From assembly GCA_041738505.1 (NCBI GenBank), contig JBGSPQ010000034.1:56093-120092 (forward strand): a stretch of 64,000 nucleotides of DNA, read 5' to 3'. Below the pieces are notes generated by a model. It had not been told where the DNA came from. It was given only the letters and a program-made list of their open reading frames with translations, and searched no databases. Below are positions 51,020 through 60,254 of the stretch, one piece after another. The stretch is from JBGSPQ01 sp041738505 (lineage in GTDB: Bacteria; Patescibacteriota; Gracilibacteria; UBA1369). Position numbers and translations under genes: made by a program. Each line of letters begins with the position of its first letter. The first letter of the stretch is position 1.

Positions 51020-53407
51020 ATGAAAACATTTTTAAAACAAAATTTTTATAATTTTTTTACGGAAGCGAGACTGGTGTTTATGGGTGAAACACCGGCCGCG
51101 GTGGAGGCGGAAAAAATACGAATCGACACACAAAAGGAACGGACTGATGTGGCGAAATTGGATGACAAGGAAATGAAAAATGAACCCGTCGAAGGTAACG
51201 AGCCGGTTAAAGGATATTTGGACGGCGTACAGAAAGCGATTGATGCGTCTGTAACAAAGAACTTTGGGAAGGATGCGAAGGGGGCGGTGCAGAAATATGA
51301 AAGTTATTATAAGCAGGTTAATGCCACTGCGGTAAAAACCAATATTGATTCGGCTATTAATGGAATAAAGGCAGAAAATTGGCAAACGGAGCGAGCCAGC
51401 CTGGACTTACATCAACTTGATAGTTTTCCCTCAATTAAAGCTCAAATTACCAGTGCAGCGACTTTGGACGTAGCTAAAAGCATTAATGTAATTAATCTAA
51501 TTAATAAAGAGGTAACCAAAGCCAAAGAAGAAGCGGATGCGGCGCAAAAATCCATTGATAATGGGAAAAACGTGAAGTCGGAACTGTCCGCGCTGGCGAT
51601 CAATACTGTCAAAGAGAAACACAGGGCGGCTTTTGATGCAAAAAAGTCTGCCGTCTGTAATGACGTGGATCTTAGTAAAATTGAAGTAGCCGTAAAAGGC
51701 AATTTGTCCGTAGAAAAACGGCAACAGCTTGGAGCATATATGCTGGCCCTGGTGGCCGACATGGAAATTCCCTATGGTAAAGAATGGGGAACAGAAATTC
51801 AGAATAAGCTGAAAAATCATGCAACAGCAATTGGTAAATATGTTTCTGGAAATCCCGATCCAAATTTTGCTGATGTGGCCGCTTTGGGTGACACGAAAGA
51901 AACAGGTGCTTCCAGGGAGGCCGCCAATAAAATAATGCAGAATCCGGAAACCAGTCATTATGTAAACGGCATGCTTGATGCTGCCAAGAATGCGTATGAT
52001 CAAAATAAACCATTGTATAATAATTACCGCCAATATGTGATTGGGCAATTGGCTATTTTGCCCGAGAACAGCGATTTTGCGAAAGTGCGGGCGGCGGGAC
52101 TGCTTTCGCCGACGGAGTATGCAAGAAATGCAGGGTATGAAGTGAAAGACGGTAAAGTGACTGATGAAGCGCTAAATAAAACAAACGACTGGAACAGCGC
52201 CAAGGAAACAAGCGCTCTAAAAAATGAAAGGAGCGTTGTGGATGGGGTTGCTGACAGCAAGGTTGAGAAGGGCATGGAAAAATTCGTCAACAATATGAAG
52301 GACGCCCGCGTGAAGGCGTTTTTTGACCAGCAGATGGCGGAAGCGGCGCGGATGTGGGGAGGGATGCCGGATGCGACAAACAGGATTGGCTGGTACAGAA
52401 GAACACTGGTTACGGAAATATGTAAGCTTGATAATCCGGCCAATGTAACCGGTAAATGTACGACTTTCAGAAATTATATGCGCTCGGCGGATGCCAGATT
52501 AAAGGCGGCTCCGGCGTCGGGTGGTGGAGGTGGAGCGGGAGGTAGCGCTGATATCGCCAAAAGCGCCCCGGGGGCGGGTGGAGCACCGGCTGAAAACGTT
52601 GATGAGGGACCGGAAACGCCCGAGAAAAAGGCTGTGGCGGCGGCGGTGCGGGGAGTACTTGCCAGGTTTGTCCGTTTGGATATATCCGCACTTAATAAAC
52701 AAGGTATTAATGATTACCATGAATTGGGGACGAAAGTTTTGGCCGAAATAAATGCCGAGTTGGCAAAATTGGAAATCAAGGACATAAATTTGAATAAAAC
52801 TTACTCCGTTGGAGATTTCCAGGTGCGCGTAAGTAACGGTAAAGCTAATTTATTGAATCCCGCGCGGGGTGATGCATGGGCAAAAAACGCTTGGGAAACG
52901 CGTGAAAAACAGGCTAACGCAGTGGCGGCCGGGACGGCAACCGCCAAGCCAACAGCCGTGGCAAGCGCAGGAACGGCAATTCCCCCGGAAAGTGCGCCGA
53001 AACCCGCGGGTTCTGTGGCAACCACCGGTGCGGAAGAACCTGCAGCCGCAGCTGCGGCAAAATCAACCACAGCCGCACCAAAACCGGCGGAGGTAGTGGC
53101 TGCTCCAATAGAGCAGACGGAAAAAACACCCGTACAAAAAGCCAGGAACAGAGTTGTCAGCATGATCAGAAATGCGGTCAGTAGCGTAAAAAGGATGAAT
53201 ATAACCGATGCCGGCAGCGTTGTGAATAATCTAAATATTGCCCTTGCGGCGGTCCAGGGGAATCTTTCGGCAGAAGAAAGAAATCTTTTAAGGGACCAAC
53301 CCCCGATTTCGGCCGGCTCCACAAAGCTTCTGGAAGGGCATAAGTTTGTATTAACCTACAATCCCTCAAAAAGCAGTTTTAATGCCTTTGAATCCAAAAC
53401 CACTTAA
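51020..53407 (+). CDS. large acidic protein with shared N-terminal motif and repeated C-terminal domain
   Basis: 795 residues. The N-terminus has NFFTEARLVFMGETP (11-25). The middle (about 60-480) is helical and Lys/Ala/Glu-rich. Two copies of a domain of about 85 residues follow: one at about 535-620 (VRGVLARFVRLDISALN...VGDFQVRVSNGKANLL) and one at about 705-795 (VVSMIRNAVSSVKRMNITDA...EGHKFVLTYNPSKSSF), separated by an Ala/Pro/Thr-rich linker. The beta tail resembles the end of the 47586 product. There is no signal peptide or membrane helix. Function unknown. Confidence 0.65.
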   Translation: MKTFLKQNFYNFFTEARLVFMGETPAAVEAEKIRIDTQKERTDVAKLDDKEMKNEPVEGNEPVKGYLDGVQKAIDASVTKNFGKDAKGAVQKYESYYKQVNATAVKTNIDSAINGIKAENWQTERASLDLHQLDSFPSIKAQITSAATLDVAKSINVINLINKEVTKAKEEADAAQKSIDNGKNVKSELSALAINTVKEKHRAAFDAKKSAVCNDVDLSKIEVAVKGNLSVEKRQQLGAYMLALVADMEIPYGKEWGTEIQNKLKNHATAIGKYVSGNPDPNFADVAALGDTKETGASREAANKIMQNPETSHYVNGMLDAAKNAYDQNKPLYNNYRQYVIGQLAILPENSDFAKVRAAGLLSPTEYARNAGYEVKDGKVTDEALNKTNDWNSAKETSALKNERSVVDGVADSKVEKGMEKFVNNMKDARVKAFFDQQMAEAARMWGGMPDATNRIGWYRRTLVTEICKLDNPANVTGKCTTFRNYMRSADARLKAAPASGGGGGAGGSADIAKSAPGAGGAPAENVDEGPETPEKKAVAAAVRGVLARFVRLDISALNKQGINDYHELGTKVLAEINAELAKLEIKDINLNKTYSVGDFQVRVSNGKANLLNPARGDAWAKNAWETREKQANAVAAGTATAKPTAVASAGTAIPPESAPKPAGSVATTGAEEPAAAAAAKSTTAAPKPAEVVAAPIEQTEKTPVQKARNRVVSMIRNAVSSVKRMNITDAGSVVNNLNIALAAVQGNLSAEERNLLRDQPPISAGSTKLLEGHKFVLTYNPSKSSFNAFESKTT

Positions 53408-53416
53408 TCAACCACC

Positions 53417-56400
53417 ATGCCCCCAGAATCACAAAGTCCGCTTGAGCGCCTGCACCGCAGGATTGTGGCGCAGGACAACACGCTTACGGAAGCCGATGTT
53501 GATAAGGCCGTCGCCGATGAAATCGCCGCGCTAAAGGAAAAATTCAAGGACGATCCGGCGACTTTATCCAATCGTGAAGGCCGTTTGCGCGAGTTTCATG
53601 AACGGCTTAAGGCCGAACGGGCCGACCTTTATAAGGCTTACCGCGAGGGCAAACTGGATTTTTTTGCCGATTCGCGGCTTCTTTGGGAGGCAATGCCTTC
53701 TTTGGAGGCTTTAAAAGAAAGGCCGCGGCAGTTTGGCGAAGCTGTGAACGAGGCGCGACGGCTGACCGATCCGGAAAGGGACGGGGAGGACGCGATTGAC
53801 GATTATGAGGGTTGGGGTCCGGGATGGATCAGCGAAGGTTCCAATAAAGACAATGAAACCAGATGGACTCTTTCGGGATATATGACCGCGATGGGTCTGG
53901 ACGGCCCGCAAACCAGGGAAGCCGCGTATGCCCGTGCTAATGAGGTTTATGGTTCGTGGACTGGGAGTGTTTTGAAATATGATGAGTTGAGGGAGGATAT
54001 GGCCATGGGCAAGTATCTTGATGAACTTAGGAAATATCCCGACCTGGAGGACGAGCCGAAAGGCTATCTGGCCGGTTGTCTGGCTCTTTCGGAAACCTCT
54101 TATCCTGCGACCAACGACGCTTACAGGAAATATTTGTATGAAACGGTTGATAAAATGGGGGCGGACGGTGCTTTTAAGATTTCGCCGGAGAAGAATAAAT
54201 GGGAAAGGGGCCATGATCAGATGGCGAAATTAACCGCGGTCCATTCCCCGCGGGAGTGGAACGAGACGCATCTGGAGGCGCGCAAAGCGTTTGAGCGTTT
54301 GAAAAACAGCGCGGCGGTGCTGGTAACGGCTTTGGGATTTACTCTTCCGCCGGACGTAGTGCAGTTTTTAAATAAGGAACTTTTGACTGTGACGAACGGG
54401 GATATGAAGAAGATTTCCGATTATTCGGATATGATCGCGGCGCTGGCGCGCGGGGCGCTGGTGGAAAAGAGGCGGGCGCTTGGGGTGAAAGCGGGTGAAG
54501 TGGAAAATAAACTTAATGATTTGATCGGTAAGAACGGATCGGCCAAAAAATATACCGAGCAAAGTATTAATGATTTGAAAGCGCGGTTTGAAAAAGCCAA
54601 GGCGGCGGCGGGTGCGGCGGCCGGTACTTTGCTGATGCTGGAGGCGGCGGTGAGTGAAAATGCCGCTCTGGAAAGCGCCGCGAGCGAGTTGAATCTGGTG
54701 GCGGGAACAATTGATTCCATGCTGGCCGGATTGGTTGTTGTTGGAGGTGGGGGTGGGGGTGGAGGCACGGGCGGAGGTGGAGGTGGTCCTTCCGAAGGCC
54801 CTCCGACGGGAGTTGATGAATATGAGAATAAGTGGAGTTCGGCCGAGATGGTGGACGGAAGATGGTCGGTCGCGGACGTGAAAGTGGCTTCTTCTTTGGC
54901 CGATACGCCTTTCCGCGATGACAAGGGTAAGATTGGAGGTAAAATTTCCGGAGGAACCAAGCTTAGAATATTAGATGTGAAAGCCAAATGCAGGAAGGTG
55001 GAGGGCGTTACTTTTGTGCAGGTTGATTATAACGGCAAGAGCGTGTGGGTGGATGAATCCGCGCTGGTGCTGGGGGAGGAAAGCATTGAATCAACCGAAG
55101 CCCGCGAAAGGGCTTCATTTATCCAGCAAAAGGATTTGAATGAAGTAAAGAAGGGAGAAAAATATAGATATGATTTGAATATTTATTCGCAAACGGTTAA
55201 GAACAATAAACCGTTTCAGCAGTTTAAAAATACCGATGTGGAAAGGATTTTCGGGAAAAAATACAACGAAAATCTGACCGACCCGGTCAATGACAAGATT
55301 TTAAAATTGTATAACAAAGCCCTGAAGGATTCGGGGATGGAATTTGACGGACAGCCGAAAATCGCCGATCTGAGAAAATCATATAATGAAAAATTTATTC
55401 CCGTCTGGGAAAAAGCCGCCAAGGATCTGGACAATATTATAGGAGGAAAGAAAGAGAAGAAGGAGACTACTCCCGAAGGCACAAAACAAGCGACAACAAT
55501 TGATCCCGAAATCACGAAGATGCTTGGGGGAGTGGAGGCCGCCCATAAATACGCGGATGCTTCTCGTCTGATTCTGGAATATATTAAGCATCCGGAAAAA
55601 TATCCTTCCGGAGTGACCGTTCAAATGCCTTTTAATAATACTCTGGTTCCGGCGGTCGTCTATTTCGCGCAGGGCGCGGGGGGTCCGGCATTCATTAGCT
55701 TTCAGTCCGCGCCGGTAAGAAGATACAGATATTCTTCCATGGAGGCGCTGGTTAAGAGGATGCATCAGGGGCATATTTTGTCGCGCAGACAGTATGATAT
55801 TTTGGGGGATGAAGGCTCTTACAAACAATGGGAAAATTATATCGGACAGCTGGATGTGCTTGATCAGGAAGCCACTTATGGCGAGAGCGCCAGCAAGTGG
55901 ACGCATAAGCTGGAATTTGACTGGCCGGGCAGGGATCCGGATATCTGGGTGAGACCGGATAAACACGGTAGGATTCAGTATTTGATTGACCGAAATCACG
56001 CGGCGCCGGACGGTTCGGACGTGCACGAGGGCTATTGTGAGAATTTTAACGCTTTTCTGGTGGTGATGAAGCGCCACCGCGACTGGACGGAGAAGTATGA
56101 CGACATTCCGGATGGGCAGAAGGCGGTGGAGGCTTTAAAGGAGCGTAAATACACCGACATTGTTAACCCGCTGGCTTTCAGAGCTTTTTATAAACAGATC
56201 GGGCGGGTGGTTCGTCTGCTTACCAGGGCCAACGGAGTGGATATGATTCTGGATTGGGGTGGCGGGAACGATATTAACAGCCGTAAAAACGCCAAGCTGA
56301 ATGTTTGGGTGACGGCCGAGGGTCAGCTGGCCTGGAGTCTTTCCCGCGAGGACATAACAAGAACCGGCGCTTCGGGTACATCGCCGAATATAACGGGGAT

Positions 56401-56437
56401 TGCCACCGCGGTTTCCAAAATCAAGCGCAACCTTTGA
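53417..56437 (+). CDS. giant protein with Gly-rich linker and SH3-like domain
   Basis: 1006 residues. A helical N-terminal half (about 1-440) is followed by a nearly pure Gly linker (about 437-460), an SH3b-like beta domain (about 481-554: LRILDVKAKCRKVEGVTFVQV...GKSVWVDESAL) and a C-terminal domain (about 690-1006) rich in Trp/Tyr (FDWPGRDPDIWVRPDKHGR, LDWGGGNDINSRK). It lacks the shared N-terminal motif. It follows the 51020 gene by 9 bases. The TGA stop lies inside a copy of the palindromic repeat (C-A-A-C-C-T-T-T-G-A), so the present C-terminus R-N-L may have been set by repeat insertion. Confidence 0.65.
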   Translation: MPPESQSPLERLHRRIVAQDNTLTEADVDKAVADEIAALKEKFKDDPATLSNREGRLREFHERLKAERADLYKAYREGKLDFFADSRLLWEAMPSLEALKERPRQFGEAVNEARRLTDPERDGEDAIDDYEGWGPGWISEGSNKDNETRWTLSGYMTAMGLDGPQTREAAYARANEVYGSWTGSVLKYDELREDMAMGKYLDELRKYPDLEDEPKGYLAGCLALSETSYPATNDAYRKYLYETVDKMGADGAFKISPEKNKWERGHDQMAKLTAVHSPREWNETHLEARKAFERLKNSAAVLVTALGFTLPPDVVQFLNKELLTVTNGDMKKISDYSDMIAALARGALVEKRRALGVKAGEVENKLNDLIGKNGSAKKYTEQSINDLKARFEKAKAAAGAAAGTLLMLEAAVSENAALESAASELNLVAGTIDSMLAGLVVVGGGGGGGGTGGGGGGPSEGPPTGVDEYENKWSSAEMVDGRWSVADVKVASSLADTPFRDDKGKIGGKISGGTKLRILDVKAKCRKVEGVTFVQVDYNGKSVWVDESALVLGEESIESTEARERASFIQQKDLNEVKKGEKYRYDLNIYSQTVKNNKPFQQFKNTDVERIFGKKYNENLTDPVNDKILKLYNKALKDSGMEFDGQPKIADLRKSYNEKFIPVWEKAAKDLDNIIGGKKEKKETTPEGTKQATTIDPEITKMLGGVEAAHKYADASRLILEYIKHPEKYPSGVTVQMPFNNTLVPAVVYFAQGAGGPAFISFQSAPVRRYRYSSMEALVKRMHQGHILSRRQYDILGDEGSYKQWENYIGQLDVLDQEATYGESASKWTHKLEFDWPGRDPDIWVRPDKHGRIQYLIDRNHAAPDGSDVHEGYCENFNAFLVVMKRHRDWTEKYDDIPDGQKAVEALKERKYTDIVNPLAFRAFYKQIGRVVRLLTRANGVDMILDWGGGNDINSRKNAKLNVWVTAEGQLAWSLSREDITRTGASGTSPNITGIATAVSKIKRNL

Positions 56438-56476
56438 GGTTGATTTGTTGTTTTTTGCGAAATTGACCTTTGAGGT
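56430..56476. repeat. palindromic repeat pair, left of the RAYT gene
   Basis: Cores ACCTTTGAGGT at 56430-56440 and 56466-56476, same orientation, 36 bp apart, with a T-rich spacer. The first contains the stop codon of the 53417 gene. The spacer closely resembles that of the right-hand pair. Confidence 0.85.
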
Positions 56477-56528
56477 TAATTTAGTTTTTTTTAAGATTTC
56501 CATAATGTTGGCATGCTATTTTTTATTC

Positions 56529-56978
56529 ATGCCATCAATAAAAAGGGGTTATACATACAATTCTATTCACCATATTTATAATCGTGGAGTGTTGAAAAAA
56601 AATATTTTTCATTCCAATGCCGATTATAATAAATTCATTGCGCGCATGGATGAGTACAAAGCCAAATATCCCATTGATTTGCAGGCTTTTTGCCTTATGC
56701 CCAACCATTTTCATTTTATTATCCGAGAAACTGGCCAACTTAAGCCAATTATCTCTAAATTTATGCAGCAACTTCAGAATGCCTATGCACGATACTATGC
56801 TGTTAAATATGGGCATTCAGGAAGGCTTTTTCAGGGTGTTTATAAGAATAAAAGGATCAGAGATGAAATCTATTACGATGTTGTGAAGCAGTACATCAAA
56901 TACAATCCCGTTAAAGATGGGCTTGTGGATGCACCAAAAAAATGGAAATACCTTGGTGGCGCCGCACTTGACCTTTGA
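56529..56978 (+). CDS. REP-associated tyrosine transposase (RAYT, Y1_Tnp)
   Basis: 149 residues from the ATG at 56529; an in-frame ATG at 56505 is possible. The HUH metal-binding motif is PNHFHFII (His60, His62). The candidate catalytic Tyr lies in NAYARYYAVKYGHSG (Tyr86/89/90). HHIYNRG at the N-terminus and QYIKYNPVKDGLV near the end are typical of TnpA_REP proteins. These single-strand nucleases act on REP hairpins. The gene is flanked by two pairs of the ACCTTTGAGGT repeat, and its own TGA stop lies in the first right-hand copy. It appears intact. Confidence 0.9.
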   Translation: MPSIKRGYTYNSIHHIYNRGVLKKNIFHSNADYNKFIARMDEYKAKYPIDLQAFCLMPNHFHFIIRETGQLKPIISKFMQQLQNAYARYYAVKYGHSGRLFQGVYKNKRIRDEIYYDVVKQYIKYNPVKDGLVDAPKKWKYLGGAALDL

Positions 56979-57017
56979 GGTCAATTTGTTTTTTTTAGCG
57001 GAATCGACCTTTGAGGT
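56968..57017. repeat. palindromic repeat pair, right of the RAYT gene
   Basis: Cores at 56971-56981 and 57007-57017, same orientation, 36 bp apart. The first is a perfect 17-base palindrome around a TTG centre (TTGACCTTTGAGGTCAA, 56968-56984) and carries the RAYT stop. The second codes the last residues (HLKGRFR) of the convergent femX-like gene. Confidence 0.85.
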
Positions 57018-58053
57018 GTTTGGCCAGTTTTAGCAGAAAGTACCAGAACGGCTTGAATATGAGTTCGCGGGCGGGAAGATAGTCCACACGATTTCCGCCG
57101 AATTTTAGCTTAAATTCGCTTACGGAAGCCCACGGATGCTTTTTGTCCGGTTGACCTCTGAGGTCGGGGGCGATGCCGAAGAGATCGTATTGTTTGTAGC
57201 CGTGGTTTTTGGCGTCGCGCATGATTTCCCAATGCAGAAGATATGGAGCCATTGCATTGCGGTCTTCGCCGGAGGAAGCGCCGTAATAGTATGTGGCGGT
57301 ACCGTGGTAATACGTAACAATGGCGGCGGCCAGCGGTTTTTCTTTTATGGACGCGATCCAAAGTTTGGCGCGTCGACTGCCCAATTCATCCAGCATATTT
57401 TTGTAATATTCTTTTGGGTGACCGTTGAATCCGTCCCGCTCGGTGGTTTCATGGAACAGTTTGTAGAAAACATCGATATCCCTGATGCACTTTAAATCAA
57501 CTTTAACCCCGTGGCGCTCCGCCACCTTAATGTTGTATCGGCCCTTTTGCTTCATCTGCTTTAAGATTTCCTCTTCCGAAAGCGATAAATCAACCATCAA
57601 AGTATTCTGGGGCATATACTGCGCGTGCGCTTTGCACATTGTTTCCGATTTGTAGCAGTTTTCGATATTAACAACTGTATCAACCTCGTGTACGCAAATC
57701 GGTGGATCCATTCTAAAGAAAACGGCTTTTTCCCTACCCGCAATCTCTTTTATTTTTTCGCACATCAGCCCGATCTGCTTAACATCGGAATAATCCATCA
57801 AGGGACCGCGCGGACAATAAAGCCAGGAAAGGCCGAAGGGCAGTTTTTGGCGTATCACAAGAGCGGTTCCCATAATCTTCCTGCCGGTGACCGTTCTGTC
57901 CTCCAAAACCAGCATCCAATATTTGTCCCTTTTGGATGATTTCGCCTGAAAATCACCCCATTCATAGGTTTGATGGATGGTGCCGAAAGGATGTTTATGA
58001 ACAAACTCGTTAAACTGCTCTTTTTCCTGCAGATTGTATTCCTGGATATCCAT
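56995..58053 (-). CDS. FemABX-type peptidyltransferase
   Basis: 352 residues from the ATG at 58053; an upstream ATG at 58098 lies before the predicted transcription start. Two GNAT-like halves are visible: the first with HQTYEWGDFQ and WLYCPRGPLMDY, the second with KGRYNIKVAERHGV, TTERDGF, AAAIVTYYHGTATYYYGASSG, LLHWEIMRDAKNHG and YDLFGIAPD. FemABX enzymes use aminoacyl-tRNA to add residues to the peptidoglycan stem peptide. The C-terminal residues HLKGRFR are coded by a palindromic repeat copy. It could also act on another aminoacyl acceptor. Confidence 0.85.
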   Translation of the reverse strand: MDIQEYNLQEKEQFNEFVHKHPFGTIHQTYEWGDFQAKSSKRDKYWMLVLEDRTVTGRKIMGTALVIRQKLPFGLSWLYCPRGPLMDYSDVKQIGLMCEKIKEIAGREKAVFFRMDPPICVHEVDTVVNIENCYKSETMCKAHAQYMPQNTLMVDLSLSEEEILKQMKQKGRYNIKVAERHGVKVDLKCIRDIDVFYKLFHETTERDGFNGHPKEYYKNMLDELGSRRAKLWIASIKEKPLAAAIVTYYHGTATYYYGASSGEDRNAMAPYLLHWEIMRDAKNHGYKQYDLFGIAPDLRGQPDKKHPWASVSEFKLKFGGNRVDYLPARELIFKPFWYFLLKLAKHLKGRFR

Positions 58054-58098
58054 GGAAATTTTGATCCCTTTTAGTGCATGACGCACAATACCACACAT

Positions 58099-58128
58099 AT
58101 TATATCATTGTGTTTGATATATGTGCAA
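58099..58128 (-). promoter_or_regulatory. promoter of the FemABX-like gene
   Basis: On the minus strand, TTGCAC (58123-58128), 18 bp spacer, TATAAT (58099-58104). It overlaps the divergent plus-strand promoter. Confidence 0.6.
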
Positions 58129-58142
58129 TTTTATTATATAAT
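58114..58142 (+). promoter_or_regulatory. promoter of the third accessory group
   Basis: TTGATA (58114-58119), 17 bp spacer, TATAAT (58137-58142), 36 bases before the ATG at 58179; shares DNA with the divergent FemABX-like promoter. Confidence 0.75.
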
Positions 58143-58178
58143 ATTAAGATTGATATTAATCCTTTAAAAACAAAAATT

Positions 58179-59864
58179 ATGTCATATCAAAAAAATTATT
58201 CACTTTCCCTTTTGAAAGGGAGATTTGTATTTATGTCACCTCCTCCCGATGTCGCCGGTACACCGGAAACCTCGGCTCCTGCGGAAAAAATGGATCAATG
58301 GAAATATAAGGATTTGGAAGGACAGGTGAACGGATTTGTGGCAACGGTCCAGAAAGATGTTAATTCGGTCGCGGCGCATTTTAATATGGTTCCTCCGAAT
58401 ATTGATGTCACTAAATTCAATGACAAAGGGGAATGCACGGATGCGAATCTTAAAAAACAGATGGCGGAGAAAATCACCAATCCGGACATCCTTGCCAAAG
58501 TAATTTCCATGGCTCAATGGGCAAATGTTTTAAAGAACGCCGTGCAAAATATTAGAAATGATGAAACCAACCTTAGAAATGCGATTACGGCATCACTTGA
58601 AAAAATCAGAGAAGCCAGTGATATGCAATTCAGCGCTGAAGGGGATACTATGGCAGGTTTGGCCCCGACTTTGGACAGCGGCAATCTGGAGCTCCGCCAG
58701 CACGAAGTGACGGAAGCGGAAGCCAAAGCTAAGCAGACCGAGCTTTTAAGAGCCGAAAATGAACGTTTGAGTTCGGGAGATGCCGCTCCAAAAGAAGCCA
58801 TCACCCAAATTTTTTCGCAGGATGTGAATATGGGAATTAATGCAAAAAAATTCACTAACGCGGAGGAATTGAATTTATCACCAACTTTGGTTGAGCAGCT
58901 TCGGAAATATTGCGCAAGAACCAAGGAGGGGGTTGTTATGGATATTGATCTGGACGCGGTGGGGGCGCAGACAATTGACCAAATTCCTATTATTGAGCAA
59001 AGCCCGGGAAGCAAAACAATCAAAGTATTTGTAACTCCGAGCAAAGACGGCAGATTCCTGCAATTAAGCTGGGACGTGCGAATTCCAAAACATGCCGGCT
59101 CCGTTCCGGTGTTGCATCATAACGTTCTTAATATCGCGCTTGACGCCTCCGCTTATCAAAAAACCGGGGAAGAAACTTCATATGAGGAACCCAATCTGGT
59201 TAAACAGGCGACGGATGAAAAAGCCGAAGCTCAGAATGAATATGATAAACAATACAAGGAGGAAATTGCCAAACTGAAGGAAGGCCGCCCCGGTGACCGA
59301 ATAGTTTTTCAGAGACCGGTGACCGAATATCAGGGTGATGAGAGAACCAAAAGCTATACGGCTGAAATTACCATTGTCAAAATGCATGAATTTGACGGCA
59401 GGGCAGACCAATATGCCGTTTACAGACGTGAAGTTTCCCCAAAGAGAACCCGCTATCAGAAAATGTACGCGCAGGACGGTGCATCGATGAACAATTTACC
59501 GTCATTGCCGGCCGGCTCCACCGAAGGCCGAATTTCCATGATGGAATCACGGGATGCCACCCCCACGGAAAGAATACGCGGTATTGCAAGATCGTATAAA
59601 ATCGCTTTGGAGGAATTATCCTCCGAATCGTCTGCGCTCTCGCTAAATTTTAAGACTGACCGGTCAAAATATGACAAGGCCTTGGAGAATGTTTTCGCTC
59701 TTGTAGAAAATTACGGAGTAAATGGAAAAACCGTACAAATGCTGAAGAATGCGGGATTTAAAGTTGAAGACATTGCCGGCGATGATGGACGCACAATAAG
59801 AGTGGCAATGACAGATCCGCGAACCCAGGAAGTCAAATCCAAAGAAGTTGAAATGTCTTCATAA
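58179..59864 (+). CDS. acidic protein with shared N-terminal motif
   Basis: 561 residues from the ATG at 58179. The N-terminus has LLKGRFVFMSPPP (11-23), then an Ala/Pro/Glu linker. A helical middle (about 40-240) contains ITNPDILAKVISMAQWANVL. A beta-rich part (about 250-430) follows, and the C-terminal 100 residues contain VRIPKHAGS-like and TVQMLKNAGFKVEDIAGDDGRTI strands. There is no signal peptide. It begins a five-gene run to 62182, but unlike the other members has no small partner gene directly upstream. Function unknown. Confidence 0.65.
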   Translation: MSYQKNYSLSLLKGRFVFMSPPPDVAGTPETSAPAEKMDQWKYKDLEGQVNGFVATVQKDVNSVAAHFNMVPPNIDVTKFNDKGECTDANLKKQMAEKITNPDILAKVISMAQWANVLKNAVQNIRNDETNLRNAITASLEKIREASDMQFSAEGDTMAGLAPTLDSGNLELRQHEVTEAEAKAKQTELLRAENERLSSGDAAPKEAITQIFSQDVNMGINAKKFTNAEELNLSPTLVEQLRKYCARTKEGVVMDIDLDAVGAQTIDQIPIIEQSPGSKTIKVFVTPSKDGRFLQLSWDVRIPKHAGSVPVLHHNVLNIALDASAYQKTGEETSYEEPNLVKQATDEKAEAQNEYDKQYKEEIAKLKEGRPGDRIVFQRPVTEYQGDERTKSYTAEITIVKMHEFDGRADQYAVYRREVSPKRTRYQKMYAQDGASMNNLPSLPAGSTEGRISMMESRDATPTERIRGIARSYKIALEELSSESSALSLNFKTDRSKYDKALENVFALVENYGVNGKTVQMLKNAGFKVEDIAGDDGRTIRVAMTDPRTQEVKSKEVEMSS

Positions 59865-59877
59865 TATGCACTAACCA

Positions 59878-60222
59878 ATGGATGAGCAGAAAAAAAACAA
59901 ACTGAAAGAGCTGATTGATAAATCGGTAGTCTTGAAAAGCATTGATCCGGCTGAAAAAGAGCGAATTTCGGCCCGGTTTATGGAAATGGATGATGCCAAT
60001 GCGGATGCCGTTATCAAGATTCTGGAGGTAAGTGATGATAAAATCCTGGAAATGACCGATAAAATGACAGCCTCAAGCAGGAAAGTTGACGATTTGATGA
60101 TGCAATTGCGGGAAGGCAGTGCAGATATAAAAAGGATGTTAATCGCCGACCGGGAGCGCAACGCCAATGAGCAGGAACAGCCCAAAACGGATGCTCTGCT
60201 GGAGGAACTGGAGGACGCATAA
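59878..60222 (+). CDS. small helical protein ending in TDALLEEL
   Basis: 114 residues, helical. The N-terminal half (KLKELIDKSVVLKSIDPAEK) matches the products at 33538 and 61152 in pattern. The tail is charged and ends with KTDALLEELEDA, nearly the same as the 61152 product; the DNA for this tail is identical over more than 20 bases in the two genes. It lies 13 bp after the 58179 gene and 32 bp before the 60255 gene. A conserved C-terminal recognition helix is suggested. Confidence 0.7.
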   Translation: MDEQKKNKLKELIDKSVVLKSIDPAEKERISARFMEMDDANADAVIKILEVSDDKILEMTDKMTASSRKVDDLMMQLREGSADIKRMLIADRERNANEQEQPKTDALLEELEDA

Positions 60223-60254
60223 AAATAAAATTTATATAATATTTTTTAAAAAAA

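Noticed and set aside
57154..57164. ACCTCTGAGGT, one mismatch from the repeat core, inside the femX-like gene
   Set aside because: It encodes PDLRGQ, a plausible native FemX sequence, and lacks the AATYG/YGATT flanks and the 36-bp partner.
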